In this document: positions 24,601-38,549 of the stretch, piece after piece
Position numbering within the stretch: position 1 is the stretch's first letter
How the letters are laid out: each line of letters opens with the position of its first letter
Assembly (NCBI RefSeq): GCF_022539665.2
Contig: NC_081331.1
Coordinates: forward strand, 10,944,638 to 11,008,637
From: Daphnia carinata
Lineage: Eukaryota > Arthropoda > Branchiopoda > Diplostraca > Daphniidae
Direction of reading: 5' to 3'
DNA: 64,000 nucleotides
Position numbers and translations under genes: made by a program
The notes under the pieces: model-generated
Database searches by the model: none
What the model was told of the DNA's origin: nothing
Seen by the model: only the letters and a program-made list of their open reading frames with translations

Positions 24601-27600
24601 CCGGTTGGATTTCTCGTTGAGCGCCACTCGGGTCAAATGGAAAATGAGCCGCTCCAGGAGGTCGAAATGGTGCGGCGGCAGTTCTTGGACGAGGGCCATC
24701 AGCGAAGAGATGCGCTCTTTGGCGTCGACGATATCGGCCGCCCTGAGGAAGTCGTCGTAGCGCTCGTAAGTGAGTAAAGGTTGAGGCAACTCGCGCAGAA
24801 ACGACTTGAGAACGGCCGTCAGGACGTGGATGGGCTGCTCCTGGAGGTCGACGAGGGCGACGGCACCTTCTTTGCTGGCCACCGATTCCTCTTCGAGCAA
24901 CTTCTTGAGCTGCTGGACGCGAGAAGAGACGCCCGACTTGCGGTACAGTCCCTCCGTGTAGAGTCCGACGAGCTCGATGGTGGAGATGAGCCTCTCGATG
25001 ATGGGCGGGAGGCGCTGTTGGGAGCCGCTGGCGGCGCCACTAGACGCCACCAATTTGTCCAGGGTGACGCCGAAAAGGCTTCCAGGCGACTCGGTCGATG
25101 GGTTGGGCAAGCCCGACATGCTGATGGTTGCCGACATTGATGAAGCTCCGCTGGAACCGGCTCCGGCCGAAGGTGTGGCTGCTGACGCCGTGCACGCCGT
25201 GGTGATTCGGGTGTAACATTTCTTGTGACAGGTGAATTTGCAGCTCTGACACACCAGTCCCTTCTCCTTGAGCCACGTGAACGAGGAGCAAACTTCGCAG
25301 GCTGTCGGGATGGTAATGACGCTGTTAAGCGTGGTGAATTCATGACCCATGTGTCGAAGCAATCCATCGTCCTGGGCCTTGGCCCGTTTCGTCTCTCTGC
25401 CCCGTTGATTCTTGTCGGACGTCGGCTTCTTCCACCGTTCCTTTCTCCTTTTGCCTCCTAAAACATCGCCAATCAATGATGACGTAATGCATTTTTTATT
25501 TTGCAGGAATTTCAGATAAAATGTAGAGTATATACCTTTGGCCCTGTTTTCCTTATCGTCCGTCCTCTGTTGAACTACGAATTCATTGAGGTAGCCACGA
25601 AACGCGTTAACCACCAGCGTTTTGGGGAATTTCGTGTCGTCACGTGACACCGACTCGACTATTTTGCTGAAATTGGCAATGAGGTCGCGGTAGGTTAACC
25701 GAATGGCCGGATTTTCCTCTTCTCCGCCGTGGCAAGAGGCAACTCCGTAAGCCGATATAAGCGAACCTTTAGTCGTTCATAATAATTTTAATTTCAAAAA
25801 TTCAAAACACGGCCAGCTGTGTTGTCTCATACCTCTTAGTTCCCGCAACGCCGAGAGGAAGACGCGGTCAGCGTCACCTCGCGTGTCATCTACCAAGTTC
25901 TGAATTTTGCGGCCAATAAACTCGTCCAGTCTGTGTAACTGTTGGCCGCCGTTAACCACTTCTTGGGTCGAGTCGGTGAATTCACTCGTGCCCGTCAAAT
26001 TCCATTTGGAATTCTCGTTGCCACTTGAAGGGATGACACCCGTAGAGCTGTCCACCGTTTCACGGCTTCCTTTACGGCCCTTCTGGACAGGATCCGGGTC
26101 CGGACTGGTCGGACTTGCCGAAGGACGGGCGCATTCAAGGACTGTCGGTGGTAAAGCCTGAAAGAACAAAAAAAATAAATGAACTCTTATTTTATTCTGT
26201 CGAATGTTAGGCTACTGTTTATCTACCTGGGACGACGTTATTCCCTGCTGGACGCATTTGGCGTGGAATACCAAATGGCACGATGTGCACTTGTAGCCGT
26301 GGGTGAAAAAGGAGCTCATCGTCTTGGAACAGAGCGAGCAGGCCTCGTTCTTGGCCAGCTTACTCATCCGCGTCAGTTTGTGGACTTGACTCAAACTGGA
26401 ACGGACGGTGGCCGTCGTCGAGGAGGTAGAAGACGCCACGGAAACGGCCACTGACGCTTGGCTAGAGTCCCTATCTTGACGTCTTGCCAGAGGCGATGCT
26501 GTCATTCCGGCAGCTGTTCCCGTTACCCTTTCACGCAGACTGTCTCGACTGCCTCTCCATGAGCCGTCCACGCTGACACTTCGGCCGCCATCTTTGCTGC
26601 CTCGCCTGATTTTAAAAGAATAATGTCATGAAAATCCAAATGTTTTCGCACTTTGGTATAACCGACCTTGCTATTGGTAAATGGCTGGTAACGGCGTGAC
26701 TGTAGGTCCAGCAATGACTTTGGTGCAAGTGACCGTGTGAGTGTCCGTAGCCGTAAATGGACGAAGAGGCCGCTTCTATATCGCGACTGTAACGTCTACA
26801 TAGCACCGGATTAGGGCACGTGGGCGAATGGGATTCATCGGAAATGCTGTTGGCCCGACTTCGAATGGCCAGCCTCTCTGCGATTATCCTGCGCCGCTCT
26901 TCACGCCTCGCTTCGCGTTCCCTCGCATATCTCATGTCGTACTCTAAATCAGAGGCCGAGTTGAGCGTCGACGTCGAGCGCGAGGCCGAGACCAAAGTGC
27001 TCTCTGAATCGCTGTCGCGATCCTCGCTGCCGTGGACGGCCATCTGGCGCAGCGAATCGCTCTTGTCCCGTTTGGAGCCGCCGCCCATCAGCGTCTTGAG
27101 GTGTTTCTTGGCTTTGTGCAGAGCACTGCTCTTCTCCGTCCGGCCGGTTTCGCCAGAGCCGCGGAGTAGTTCTTCGATGGAACCGATACGTGGCGAATGG
27201 CCGACCGATCCGGCCACTCCGGCCACGTTGGCTGCCGCCGTGACGATGGATGGTTTACTTTTTTTCGATTTGAGATCATCTCGCTTTTCGTCCATCGACT
27301 GGAGCGGGAAATTCAGCGCACAGGACAATATTCCCGACGCAAGCTCTGCATAAATCAGTTCCGATTCGCTGTCCTCCTGTATGCCGCTACTCCTAGCGAG
27401 GAAAACGAGAATTATAATGACGCGAACAGTCAACTTGAATAGTTTATTTAAAACTTACTCTTCCGAGCTGAGCTGTTCGATCAGATCCTTCGTGTCCTTG
27501 TCCAGCTCTTCTTGCGACGATCCTTTGGAGAGGAAGGCTTCGTCGGTGCTCTGCGCCGAATGGGCATCTCCCTTTTGTTTCATCTGTTCAAAGCGCCTCC

Positions 27601-30600
27601 GGGCCAGGTTCCCTCTCGCCCGGCACTGGAAGCTCACCACTGAGCACCGTAGATTCGTGTACCAGTGCCGGACCTGATAGCCTCGCCAGACTTTCTGAAT
27701 GAAGGTCGCCGCCATGTGACGGACCCGCAAGTTCATCACCTGACGCTGGGCCATTATCATACGAACATACGACTATATTATTTAAAAAAAAAAAGGCGTT
27801 TAGTATGAGCCATAAAAAAAAATGGATGTACCACTATACCTGGATACGAACGACAGCTCTGCGGATCGATAGGAAATTACGCCGTTCCAGGCACGTGCGG
27901 AACCAGCGCTGGATAGTGACGATGCTGGCCAAAATGGCCTGATGCAATCGGTAGTCGAGTTTGGCTTTCTCCGACTCGCGCAAAAAGATCTTTTGATGGC
28001 CGATTTGATAGTGCTCCGAATTCAGATTCATCCGGCGCAGGAAATCGTGAACGTCCGATTGCGAACTGGAATTGAATAAAAGCACGAATTAATTGGATTT
28101 AAACCTAAACTAATTTTAAAGGCAAGAGAATAATTACCTCAACAATCCCCGGGGCAAAAGGATTCGGTAATGATGAATGAATTCTTCGAAAGTTAAACGG
28201 ACGTTGAATCCAGCTTGACGGATGCGAACTGTTTCAAGCATGCCCGTGTAACGAAGCTGACGGAGGACGATTTCCTCGTCGAATTGATTAGGACCCTGTG
28301 AATGGCAGAATGTTTATTATCCAACATCTGTGATGAAAGAGAACATTTGTTTTGATGTACCTTGAGTCTGTTGCTTTTAATGCAACGGACAAAGAACGGA
28401 TTGGCCGTGTTCAGGGCTACCATGAGGCTCTGAAGCGAATGCTGGAACTGCGCACCGACCGTCTGTGCTTTTTTGACGTTCTTGTGAACAACGAGGAGGC
28501 TCTCGCCTCGGATCGACTGATGGCTACTGGCCGAAGTAATTGTGACTGTTGTCGAACCCGACGGTGTTACGGTCAGCTTTTCGTGCGAAGACGAAACGCT
28601 GGCGATGATGGACGAATTCAAAGACGAACTACTGTGGCCTAACCGGCCGGCTAACGTCTTCACCGTTTCCAAATTGCGCCAATTTTTCGAAGGCCGGCTT
28701 CGTGCTTTAGAGACTCTATTTTTGCGTCCACTCTCACCATGTTTCCCTTTGCCCGTCAAGCTATCCGGACCTGACGAATTAATTTCTAATTTTTTTTTTA
28801 AGAAAATGAATCGGTTAGTTAACACGTTAATCAATTAAACGGGTACTCGAAAACTCACCACGGTGCCGTTTGCCAGAGTCGAGGAAAGCAAAGTAGGCGC
28901 GGATAAAAGCCCTCAAAATGGCCCATCGAAAGACGGCGACTGGATCGCCGCCGACGAGTTCACGGACAAAAGCGTACTGGCTCGATTTGAGAACGGCGAC
29001 GATGTCGGCCTTCATAAGGTCGAGATTCTTCTCGCGGAATTCGTTCGACTGGTACTTGACCTTGCCGGCGTAGTGTCGAACGATGAAAGCGGCCTCGCGT
29101 TTCTGCGGCACTTCGTAGTATTCGTTATCCTTGTTGACTGAATTGAACTTTTGCAGGAGCGTCTCGTTGGTGGCGCCGGGGAAACTGGCATCGCGAGAGG
29201 AAAACGGATTGAAAAAAAATTTGAAATACGGGTATCGTAAATCCTCTAACGGCGAGTCAGCGAGGTAAATCAACGAATGGCTTAGCCGTGTCACGAACAG
29301 TCACGTACACCCCCCCCCCCTCAAAAAACTTGAATAACAAATCACATACTTGCACTGATCATCCAGTATGCAAAGAAGTCCGTTGGGCTTGGATTCATAA
29401 AGCTGTAGGCAGCCCGTGTTGTCAACAAACTGGATATTGACCCAGTGGATGCCTTCGCGTTTGTATTCTTCCTGTTCGTACTTGAAAACGTGCTGGTTAA
29501 AGTAGTACTGTAGATGCTCGTTGGCGTAGTTAATGCAAAATTGCTCGAAACTGTAACGGATAAAGACAATAGAAAAAGAATCGGGTCAGCGCGTCCGTGC
29601 CTTCTTTTTTTTTTTCCGGGACTATTTCGTTGTTTCGATTGATAAAACATAGTCGGCGTGCTAGTTTTCCTATCTCGATCATCTGTACCTATTCATGTTG
29701 CCAAAGTCTTCGAAACCGAAAATGTCCAAGACGCCGATAGAGTAGGCGCGCTGCATTTTGTCCGCGTCTTTCTTGGCCAGCAGGGCGTGGTTCAGCTGCA
29801 TGACGATCCAGTCAAAGAGCGAGCCGTAAAGGCACTTGGCCATCGCGTCGCGAGCGGCAATCGCCTGGAGTATTTGCGGAAATAGAAACGCGACAATGAA
29901 CACAAGAAAAAAAAAGATATAAAAAATTTTCTGAATTCCTTTTTTTATACCTCCGGCATGCGGTAGTTGATGACGAGCGTTTCTCCAGAAGCTCTGGCCC
30001 GTTTCGAGACGAGCGCTTGGTGGAGAATCTCCTCTTTGACCCGCAACAACTGGGCGATTGTCGTGACGACGGCCGTGTTCTTGACCGTCACCGACTCGTC
30101 GTGGTGGTAAGTCGATTTCTTCGGCTGGAACTCGACGTTGCCGATGTGCAAGACGGCCGACAAGACGGCAAAGACTCGACGCTGCGTCTCGCTGCAGAAG
30201 CCCACAAACTCCATCGACTGTTTCAGCCGCGACAGCTCGTAGCACTCGTCCGCTTCGTCCAGGTTGTGATAATCGCTCTGTCAGGATATTAAGATAAATA
30301 TCGATATCGTTTTCAAAAAATGACTTGATTCAACATCATTAAAACATTCCAACCGGCCATACCTGATTTAAGTATCTATAAGCTTCGGGTGGTAATAGAT
30401 GGAGAGCTTGTTTTTCCTGCGGCGAGGAGCCGACAAGTAAGTGGTAAAAGACGTGGTAATTTCGCTCGTTCTTGGCCTGGAAGCAGATTCGCGTCTTTTC
30501 CAGCAAATACTTTTGCACCAGAGCTCTGTCAAAGACACAATGAATTAGAAGAAAAGCAAACATTTTTTTCGTCATTTACGTTTTGATTAATTACCCGTGA

Positions 30601-33533
30601 ACTTGTCCATTCTCGCGATAGTTGACTTGGATGAACTTGCCGAAGCGGCTAGAGTTGTTGTTGTGCGACGTCTTGGCGTTGCCAAAAGCCTAAAAACAGC
30701 AGTAAACGGACGCCGATGAACACAAACACACACACAAAAAAAAAAAAAAAAAAGAAACAAAAATAGACATTAGAAACAGCGTACTACTACACATGAGGAG
30801 TATGTAAAAACAAAAGAAACGTTCCACAGAGAGGTTAACGGAAAAAAAAAAACAAAAAGAGAGTGAAGATGGCGCCGCTTGAGCGTTTATGGACGGCTGG
30901 TGAGATAGAAACAAAAGAAAAGTGAGAGCCAAGAAAGAAAAATAAAATAGAAAGAGACAGGGTGAGACTGTAAAAGTCGATCGCGTCGCACGCGGTCTAA
31001 TTTGAGCCGAGAGTCGGACAGAGTCCATTTGGTCGTGACTGAACGATCGACAGATTCCTTTCCCCCGTTCGAAGAAGAGAAACCCGCCCCTCGATCACCC
31101 AAGCTTGGACGCAAAAGCGCGCGCACACACACACTTTGGATCTAATCCAAAATGGATGAAACATCGGAGGCATGAGATAAATAAAAATAAAAAAATTTTG
31201 TAAAAATAAACGAAGAAGACGAGATATAAAATAGAGGTTCTCGCCCCAATGACCGATGTCACAGTTCGGTTGAATAAGAGTCGCAGAATTCTTGTCAAGA
31301 ATTGTGTCAGGTTCCAGTTCGCTATGCATTTGTAGGCCAACTCGTGATCGTTGCCATCCAATCACATTCAGTCGCATATTTTAATTCTTTTTTCATCAAA
31401 CAAAAATCAAAGACAATGACAACAGGAAAAGCCATTCTTTCATTTTTGTTTTTGATACTCATCGGGTTGTTCGAAAAACCAGGTCATAACGTCAGGGCAT
31501 TCATCTGAAATTCCAAACATGGACGTATGTAGATTTTGGGAGTGAAGTTTGAGAAGAACGTTTGTTCAAGTCGCTCAGTCCGATCGTTGAGACACGAGCA
31601 AGGTGTAAGAATTCATGCCAAAGTGCTTCTAGTGCTACTGGAACACCCCCCGTTGGAGAGAGCCTTTTGTTGCTTATTTTTTCTACGCACAAAATATTCG
31701 AGACCCCATGCCGGAGCATTTTCTCGAACTGTTCCAGTCAGAAATAGCTAACTAATTGGCGTTTGATGATTAAAACGATTTTTTTCGAGCCCAATAAACA
31801 GGACGACATATTTGCCTAAGGAAAAACAAAAATAAAATGAAAAATGATGGGACTACTTACTTCAAGGACGGGCCCGGCGCTGAGTATGGTCTGTTCGACG
31901 CCGCAACCTTGGCTTCCCTTTTGCGATAACGCCGTCAAGTGGTGGAGCAGGAAGTTGGTCGACTCGGTCTTGCCCGAACCGGATTCACCTATCGCGTTTT
32001 TGTACAACAACAAAACACAACAGTAAAAATCAAGTATTTAACAATATCCTGAAAAATCCAAAAACAATTGAAAAAGGATAAGGATCCATTAAAACATCCT
32101 TTTTGCTTTTTAAATAATACAGCTACTTGTTTTCTCAATTGTGTCGAGTCACGAGAAGCGTCAACAACAACAACAAAGGGCCAAAACAAAAGCAGACGCT
32201 TTCTACGAATGGTGATTTGCCTAATCGGAAGAGATGAAAAGCGAGGAATCATTACCGCTGATGACGATGCATTGGGGTTTTCGGTCGCGCATCATGGCGT
32301 TGTAGGCGGCGTCGGCGACGGCGAAGATGTGGGGCGGCAGCTCGCCGAGCCGACGGTTTTGGTAGAGTTTCACATATTTCGGGTTGTAAATGGGATAAAA
32401 CTTGAAGGGGTTGACGGCGATGAGGATGGAGCCGACGTACGTGTAAATGTGGCCGGCCTGGAAACGGGCCCGCAGGTTGTCCATGAGCGTCTCCTCGTTG
32501 AGGTCGGGCAACTGGCACAGGTCGGGGTATTCACGGTCGCGCGGCTGGTAGAGGAATCGGTAAAAGTAGTCTCTGATCAACTGCGGGTCGGCGTTGAGCG
32601 TCTCGGACCAAATGGCGTCGCTGAGTTTCTCGCGCAGGTAAAAACGATATTCAGACTGTTGCGATTCATCCGCATCGGCTCCGCCATCGGCTCTTTCGAT
32701 TGGACGGTTTTCACTCGTCCTAAATTCATTTCCCAATTTGCAATAAAATTTTTTTTTTTATTGTCTATTGATTAATGTTTGTACCTGGAAACGGAGCGCT
32801 GGAGAAGCTTTCGGTGGGCAGCCAAAGCGGCCAGAGCGGAGGCAGTCTCTTGGGCGGGCGACGAGACTTTCGGCCAGAGGAGCATAAGGGCGACGGGCAG
32901 TTCGTGGGGCGCCAGCCTCCTCTCCTTGCACTCCTGGCCGACGGCATTTCCCACGACTTCGGCCAGCTCATAAGACTCGACGGGCAGAGGTAGCTGCAGC
33001 TTGTCGACGATGCAGCAGACCATCTCGTCGGCCGTCGTGCCCTTGAGGGCTTCGATCGACAGCGCCTCGAACTCGGGCGACAACGCGCCCACAAACACCT
33101 GCGTCCAAAAACAAAAACAAAATAAATAAACCCTAACAGTGGTGGCGGTCAATCACACATTCACGTTTCCGTTTTGGGTTATCCACGCGTGAGTGTGTTC
33201 CAGCTGTTGCACGCAAGAAATAAAGAGGGGGGGGGCCTCATCAGTCATGGCAACGGCCGCCAATGACCGACAACGGAGTTAGGCAGAAAAAAGAAACAAC
33301 AAAAAAGAGCGGGCAAGATGTCAAGAACATGACAACGAGTGAACGTAACATTTCCTCGACACGCATCATCATCGGATGAGACGGTAGGGCAAAAAAAACA
33401 AAAAAAACTGCCAATTTTCTTTTTGTGATTCTCGATATTTTTTCGCTGTTACACGACCACACTGAATCTAACGAAGAAGAGCCTAAAACGATCGATAAAA
33501 TACCTGTACAATGTAGCGCGATTCTGGTTCCAT
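21620..33533 (-). CDS. Myo9: Unconventional myosin IX with RhoGAP domain (2437 aa)
   Basis: Twenty exons join in frame, 5' to 3': 33533-33504, 33098-32785, 32719-32256, 31988-31861, 30689-30595, 30525-30363, 30277-29951, 29864-29689, 29550-29350, 29184-28859, 28770-28361, 28295-28138, 28065-27840, 27772-27459, 27392-26667, 26605-26227, 26157-25833, 25766-25536, 25457-23982, 22464-21620. Order of domains: Ras-associating-like N-terminus (about 5-110); motor head with P-loop GESGSGKT at 270-277, NNNSSRFGK switch 1 and DIFGFEDF; a long Ser/Lys-rich loop 2 insertion (about 742-835), diagnostic of class IX; IQ motifs (about 960-1080); a first C1 zinc finger (about 1435-1475); a second (about 1703-1752); RhoGAP (about 1790-1975) with arginine finger in GLYRKSG near 1836; then a disordered Pro/Gln-rich tail. 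Myosin IX is a processive single-headed motor that inactivates Rho at actin structures. Its length resembles vertebrate MYO9A/B. A 5' UTR intron probably ends near 33692. Exon 14 could instead start at 27745. Confidence 0.97.
23368..23391. repeat. (GTT)n microsatellite
   Basis: About eight GTT units lie in the long intron between the last two Myo9 coding exons. Simple repeat; no coding role. Confidence 0.8.
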
Positions 33534-33699
33534 GATGATGATGATGATGGCGGCGGTGGTGACGTAACTTCATCACGCGCCCACAGATTCCAGCCGCATA
33601 AATCCAGCTCTCTCAGTTCGGTTTAACCGATTAAAAGACGATCCGGCGACTAGAGTCCGGTTCGTTCCAAACGTAGCGTCACTATCGAAAACCTACGGG

Positions 33700-36600
33700 A
33701 ATAAAATAAAAATGATTCTTTCAAAACAATTTAGATAGAGATGTTTGAACTGACATTGGCAATCATTCGACAAAGCTTCAAGGGCAAAATAATGAACGGC
33801 AAATACAAGAATCAATACCGTTCCAGAAATCTTATTTCCTTATTTAAAAAAAAAGAAGAAGTTTAACGGTTTCTTTCAACTCCATCCTGTCAAGCGGAAC
33901 GAGAAACAATTTCGAAACCAATTTTTTTTTTCCAGATTTTTTTTTTTTTTTTTTTTTAAATTATCATTTGAAATATCCGGTCAGCAGCCATCTGTCACCG
34001 GCTGGTCATAACAAGGCGTGAACGAGTCCGATAAGATTCAATGGACGTCCTGCCCAGTTGCGTCCAGTTGTATAACTGTTTGTGTTCGCGTGTGTTCTTC
34101 CTTTGTCTTTCACACATACACATGATCGGGAAGAGAGAACAAAAAAAAAAAAAATGGACGTTTCGATTGGTTTGTTTTTATTTTTTCACGAAATCTTTTT
34201 CTTTTGTTGTAGTTGTTCTTCTTCCGGCCCTGACGAATGTTGGCTTAGACCTCTCTTTCTCGTATCCGTCAGCCAAAAAGATGAAAATTTTTTTCCGACG
34301 CAATCCGGAATGCAGTGCGATTCTGTACACGCTACCACCGCCATGAAAGAGGAGAGAGAGAGAGAGCCACCACGTTGGCGAATTACATGTTGGCCAAAAT
34401 GCAAAAGTGATCCATCAAAGAGTTGGTTGCACAACGTGTCAGCTCTTTTCCACGACATTATCCGGGATAAGGATTGGTGTGTTACATCTCCTCCCTGTTC
34501 TATTGGACACTCGAGACCAGAAGACGAGAAAACCACTTACGTGAAACCGGGGCAGACGGGATGTTGTTTTGACCAAGACCTATTTAATGCACGGCATCAC
34601 GGTCGATCCCGAGTCTGTGACTTTGAGTTGAAACATCCAATTGTCTTTTGATATTCCTCGTCCCTCGTCGCAGGCACAAAGAGGACACAAGAGGAGGTCG
34701 ATACTATTCCGGCAATGTGGCTTATTTTTAGCCCGCTTTATCTTTTCTGCCTCTCGACTCGTCGAATGGGAACGTCGTAGTGGTGGTAGTAGTACGTGTT
34801 GTTTAGCCCACCACCGACGATACAATACACACACCGGAGAAAATGCGTACTCCCCCCCTCCCCCACAAAAAAATTCAACTCAATTCCACAATCACTTCTT
34901 ACGTTAGACCGCACGAAAAGTGTACATCCCGTAACGATAGAAACGATTCACAAAGATAGCGCATTATGTTTGTAACTCCCCCCACCCCGCACACGCCAGT
35001 CTTCAGATTCTTTCCCAATCGACCTGCTGCCATCAACTATTGCAGTACGCCACACGGCTGCGTCCGGCCCAGAGGCTCGTCCCGCACTAAGAAATTCTTC
35101 GGGATCGGCTGGCAATCGGCCCTATACCGGCCAAAAGGGGAGGATGAGGCGAGTGACGAAGACGGACGCCAAGTCCAGTCATGCGCGTCATGGGAGAGAG
35201 ATCCTTTCCGAACGTAAGCGCCTGTCGAGCGAGAAGAGCAGAACCGCACACGTACACACAAGAGTCTGACAGTGGCTACACTAGAAAAATCAGGCGCTCC
35301 ACTAGAGGCGCCGTAATAACAACAACAACAAAACAAAAAAGAAACGACTCGTAACGTACAGTAGCTGCGCACACAACCAATTAACTGTGCTAATGTCTTC
35401 GAAGACAACGTCGTGCTGGTGGGGCTGGGCCGGAGGTTGACTGACAAAACATCTCTATCGTAGAACAATACACATCGAGAGTGATGTCTAGTGTGCTAGC
35501 CGGGACCACCCGGTACGAAACACAGACACAAAACACGTTGTTGTCATCGCTTAAAATCCATCCCCCCCCCTTCCATACGATAAGTTGTACGCAAGACGCC
35601 CAACAACGACGTAAGACGACGATCCTATCTCTCTCTCTCTCTTTTTTTTTTCTTCATTTCACGCTCGGCCGAGTGTGGCAATTGACTTTTGCCATTTCTT
35701 GTTTGTTTCTATTTTTCTCGAAAAAAACTCAGGATTGAATTTAGTAGTCAAACAAGAGCACGATGTTAAAACTCCATGCCAATGTACAATTGGATGAAAG
35801 GAGAATGAAGAATGCTTCACTTGAACGTCTTGGCGGTTGAGGGCAACCGGCTCCTTGCTTTCTCTCTCCGCACACCGAAATGTAGTCCCGTTGGCACGAG
35901 ACCAGACGCGTGCCAATTAAAAGATCCTTCGTCTCTTTCACTGTTCTTGCTCCCGCAACTGTTGTAGGTTATGATAGTCGCAACATGAGCGGGACAGCGT
36001 CACATCTCGTCAGCGTCAAATTCAACCGACAGCCACAAAAAGCGGGAAAGAGAGAAAAAAAAAAAAGGCAAAAATCTAACCAACCAATCCGTGGAGGTAG
36101 AACGAAACACACTGTTCGGTCACGCTCAAACGACCAAACGGCAAACTAGTCAGGTGTTTCAAATGGCGTTGTTTCCTTTTTCCTATCGATATTCTTTCGC
36201 ATTAAAAAAAAAAAAAAATATCAACATTACAGATGATATTGCAATCATTGAGCGAACGCTGTTTCGGTATTAATGAAAACATGCAAAAATTCGATTTAAA
36301 CGAAGCAAATGCTTTGGCCGAAGACCAAAGAAACAATGCACGCTCTCTTCTTTGGCTTCGGCGTTTGACGTAGTGTAGCTCGTTTGTTAAGACGCAGAAA
36401 GAAGGAATGTAGTTTAAAATAAAAAAGAACCCAAAAAATCGGAGACAGAAGAAAAAAGGAACGCAAAAACCGCGTCCCAAACGCCAGGTGTTGGCTGACA
36501 AAACTCTTTTGGAGCCGTCGAGAGCGAGGTGACCATGATTTTCGTCGACAGCGCAACAGTTGGCCAAGAATGAGGGAGAGAGTCTGTCCGGCTGGACCGT

Positions 36601-37540
36601 TTTCTTCCTTGCGCTTGGTTGCATCTTCCCACATCTCCCTCCCCCATGCGCTTTCCACATAGAGATATGGCGGTAGAAGCAGCAGTCACAACTATGCACC
36701 CACAACGCACACTAACGGTTTAAGATCCAAATGAGGACTTCCTCCATTTCATCGCAGAGACAAAAAGGCTATACTGAAGTGAAGCCGGAAAACCATTCAA
36801 CACATTACACATCAAGCTGGAACGGAATAAGAAAACCGGCCGGCTGGAACGCCCCCACACACACACACACACTTCACTCATCTACATGCCTACGCGATGA
36901 AACGTTGCGTTCGTTTCTCTTGCGAAACGCAACAGCTTCTAAGGAGTTTGTTATTATTTACCTGTTTGGAACGGCTGTTTTTCCTCTGCTGCTATTTTAC
37001 TGCAGAGGGTCTCAAGGAGAGAAAAAGAAAAGAGAAGCAGCTTGCAGCCTCTTTAAAGCTCTAAGCTACTAGCTTATACTCGTACGTACAAGATGTTTTG
37101 CCTGGCTCCAGCCAATGCTTACGTCTCAAGGCCAACAACAATAAACTCACCACTTCTCTCTCTCTCTCTTTCTCTCCTATCACATCTTTTTCTTATATAA
37201 TCCTGTCGGCGGGCAAGGGCCGAAAGAATTGTGCGTGCAACAAGCCTGAGCGATTCAACAGCCGATCAAAAAACGTTTGCATATGCAACTACCATTTCTA
37301 CTTGTCTTCAAGTATTCTTCCGACACGCGTTCGTGCTCATCCGGGGCGAACGGATCATTACACCTGCCCTAAGACAGCATGCGGCTGCTGCCAGCAAGCC
37401 TCAGCATAATATGTGTGTTAGAAAACTTGCATGGGTTTTTGTTAGTATAAAAATGCCTTTATCTCGACGTTATGGACATGGTAGACTAGAAGAAGGTGAG
37501 TTGCAGCCATATGGGTGGACCGATGAGTGAGAGAGAGCCA
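33700..37540. other. Spacer upstream of Myo9, no supported gene
   Basis: This holds the Myo9 promoter and probably a non-coding first exon, because an acceptor-like CCCGTAG lies at about 33692 on the minus strand. Open frames at 34082-34651 (+) and 36202-36705 (-) are Phe/Arg/Lys-rich reads through simple sequence, without splice context or family motifs. Confidence 0.5.
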
Positions 37541-37548
37541 TTGCCATT

Positions 37549-38106
37549 TCAAGACACTTGGGCAGCCAAGCGAGCCCACCGGTTTCCCAGATCATTGAAA
37601 AATGTCAACAAGAGAGGAAAAACCATGCACAAACTAGAAGCATGAGGATGGTAGTAGCCTTCCCAGCCATTCACTATTTTTTGGCTAGACAGTGTCAGTA
37701 TGCGAGTAAATAAAGCCAAACCAGAAGTCAGCACGAGCTCACTAATGTAGTTACGTAAGCTTCTAGGAACCTATTACTAAATGAGCAAGAAGTTTCAAAA
37801 TGTGATACTTGACAAGAGAATGACATACCAACTTGGAATGACAATGGACTGTCATAGCTGGAGTATCCTTGCTGTCTGTTGATAGGTTTTGGCCATGGAC
37901 GAAGTCAGCTAATTCAGTCTCACAATGAGCCAGGCTTGGTGGCTGATGATGTTCGCAGCAGAAACAATGGGTTGCTGTGCACAAAGCAACACCAGTTGGT
38001 TTATTCCCCTTTCCTTTTCCAATTTTTTTGCAGTTCCAACCTGTTGGTGATGTGGCCCATGTGCGTTCTAACCCCACACACTTCCAACACCCAAACGTCC
38101 CGAGAC
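37549..38106 (-). CDS. Possible small gene encoding a Cys/His-rich protein (partial model)
   Basis: Exon 38106-37829 is bounded by AG and GTATGT and stays open for 92 codons. Its peptide has GCWKC near the start, then NCKK, CTATHCFCCEHH and a later CHSK, which resembles metal-binding cysteine/histidine spacing. A second exon, 37684-37549, has an AG acceptor and 45 codons ending in a stop, with LGNRWARLAAQ near the end. The phases of the two exons (0 out, 2 in) do not match directly, so a small exon between them is missing or one boundary is wrong. The family is not recognised. Confidence 0.3.
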
Positions 38107-38236
38107 CTCCATTAAAACATCATCGGCCTCGTTGATCCGGTAAAAAAAACAAACAAGCAAAAATCAACGTTTTCGAAAAAAAAATAATAAAGGAGGAGTT
38201 GTTCACTGCACACCAGGCACCCGCATATACACTCAG

Positions 38237-38271
38237 ATATATATATACACACACACACATACACACACACA
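38237..38271. repeat. (TA)n/(CA)n microsatellite
   Basis: A compound dinucleotide repeat of TA followed by CA with one interruption. Confidence 0.85.
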
Positions 38272-38549
38272 AACGTCAATGTTAGGAGAGCGTTTGTGAC
38301 GTGTGTTCCCTCGACTCTGTTCTGTTTCGGGTTTGGTATCTGTTCGGGAGTGACTGTTCCGAGTGTTTCCCTCCCTCTTCTGTAGGCAGGGTTTCCTTTT
38401 TTTCCTTTTTTTTTTTTTTTTTACAACGTTGCCATCCTTTTCTAAACACGATTCGACGTGCACTGACGTCTGAAATCAGACGAACTGACGGTTGCAGTTG
38501 GCCTAAAACGAAGAATTATTATTATCTTTTTTTATTGTCAGTTTGAGTT

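Noticed and set aside
23646-24777. Long plus-strand frames opposite the Myo9 RhoGAP exon
   Set aside because: Antisense shadows of a strongly supported coding exon (25457-23982, minus).
31501-31719. 72-codon minus-strand frame inside the Myo9 intron after the P-loop exon
   Set aside because: Could be a transposon fragment, but no recognisable domain, repeat boundary or second copy is visible here.
34082-34651. 189-codon plus-strand open frame upstream of Myo9
   Set aside because: No family motif and no splice or promoter context; Lys/Phe/Ser-rich reads through simple sequence at its start. Probably chance.
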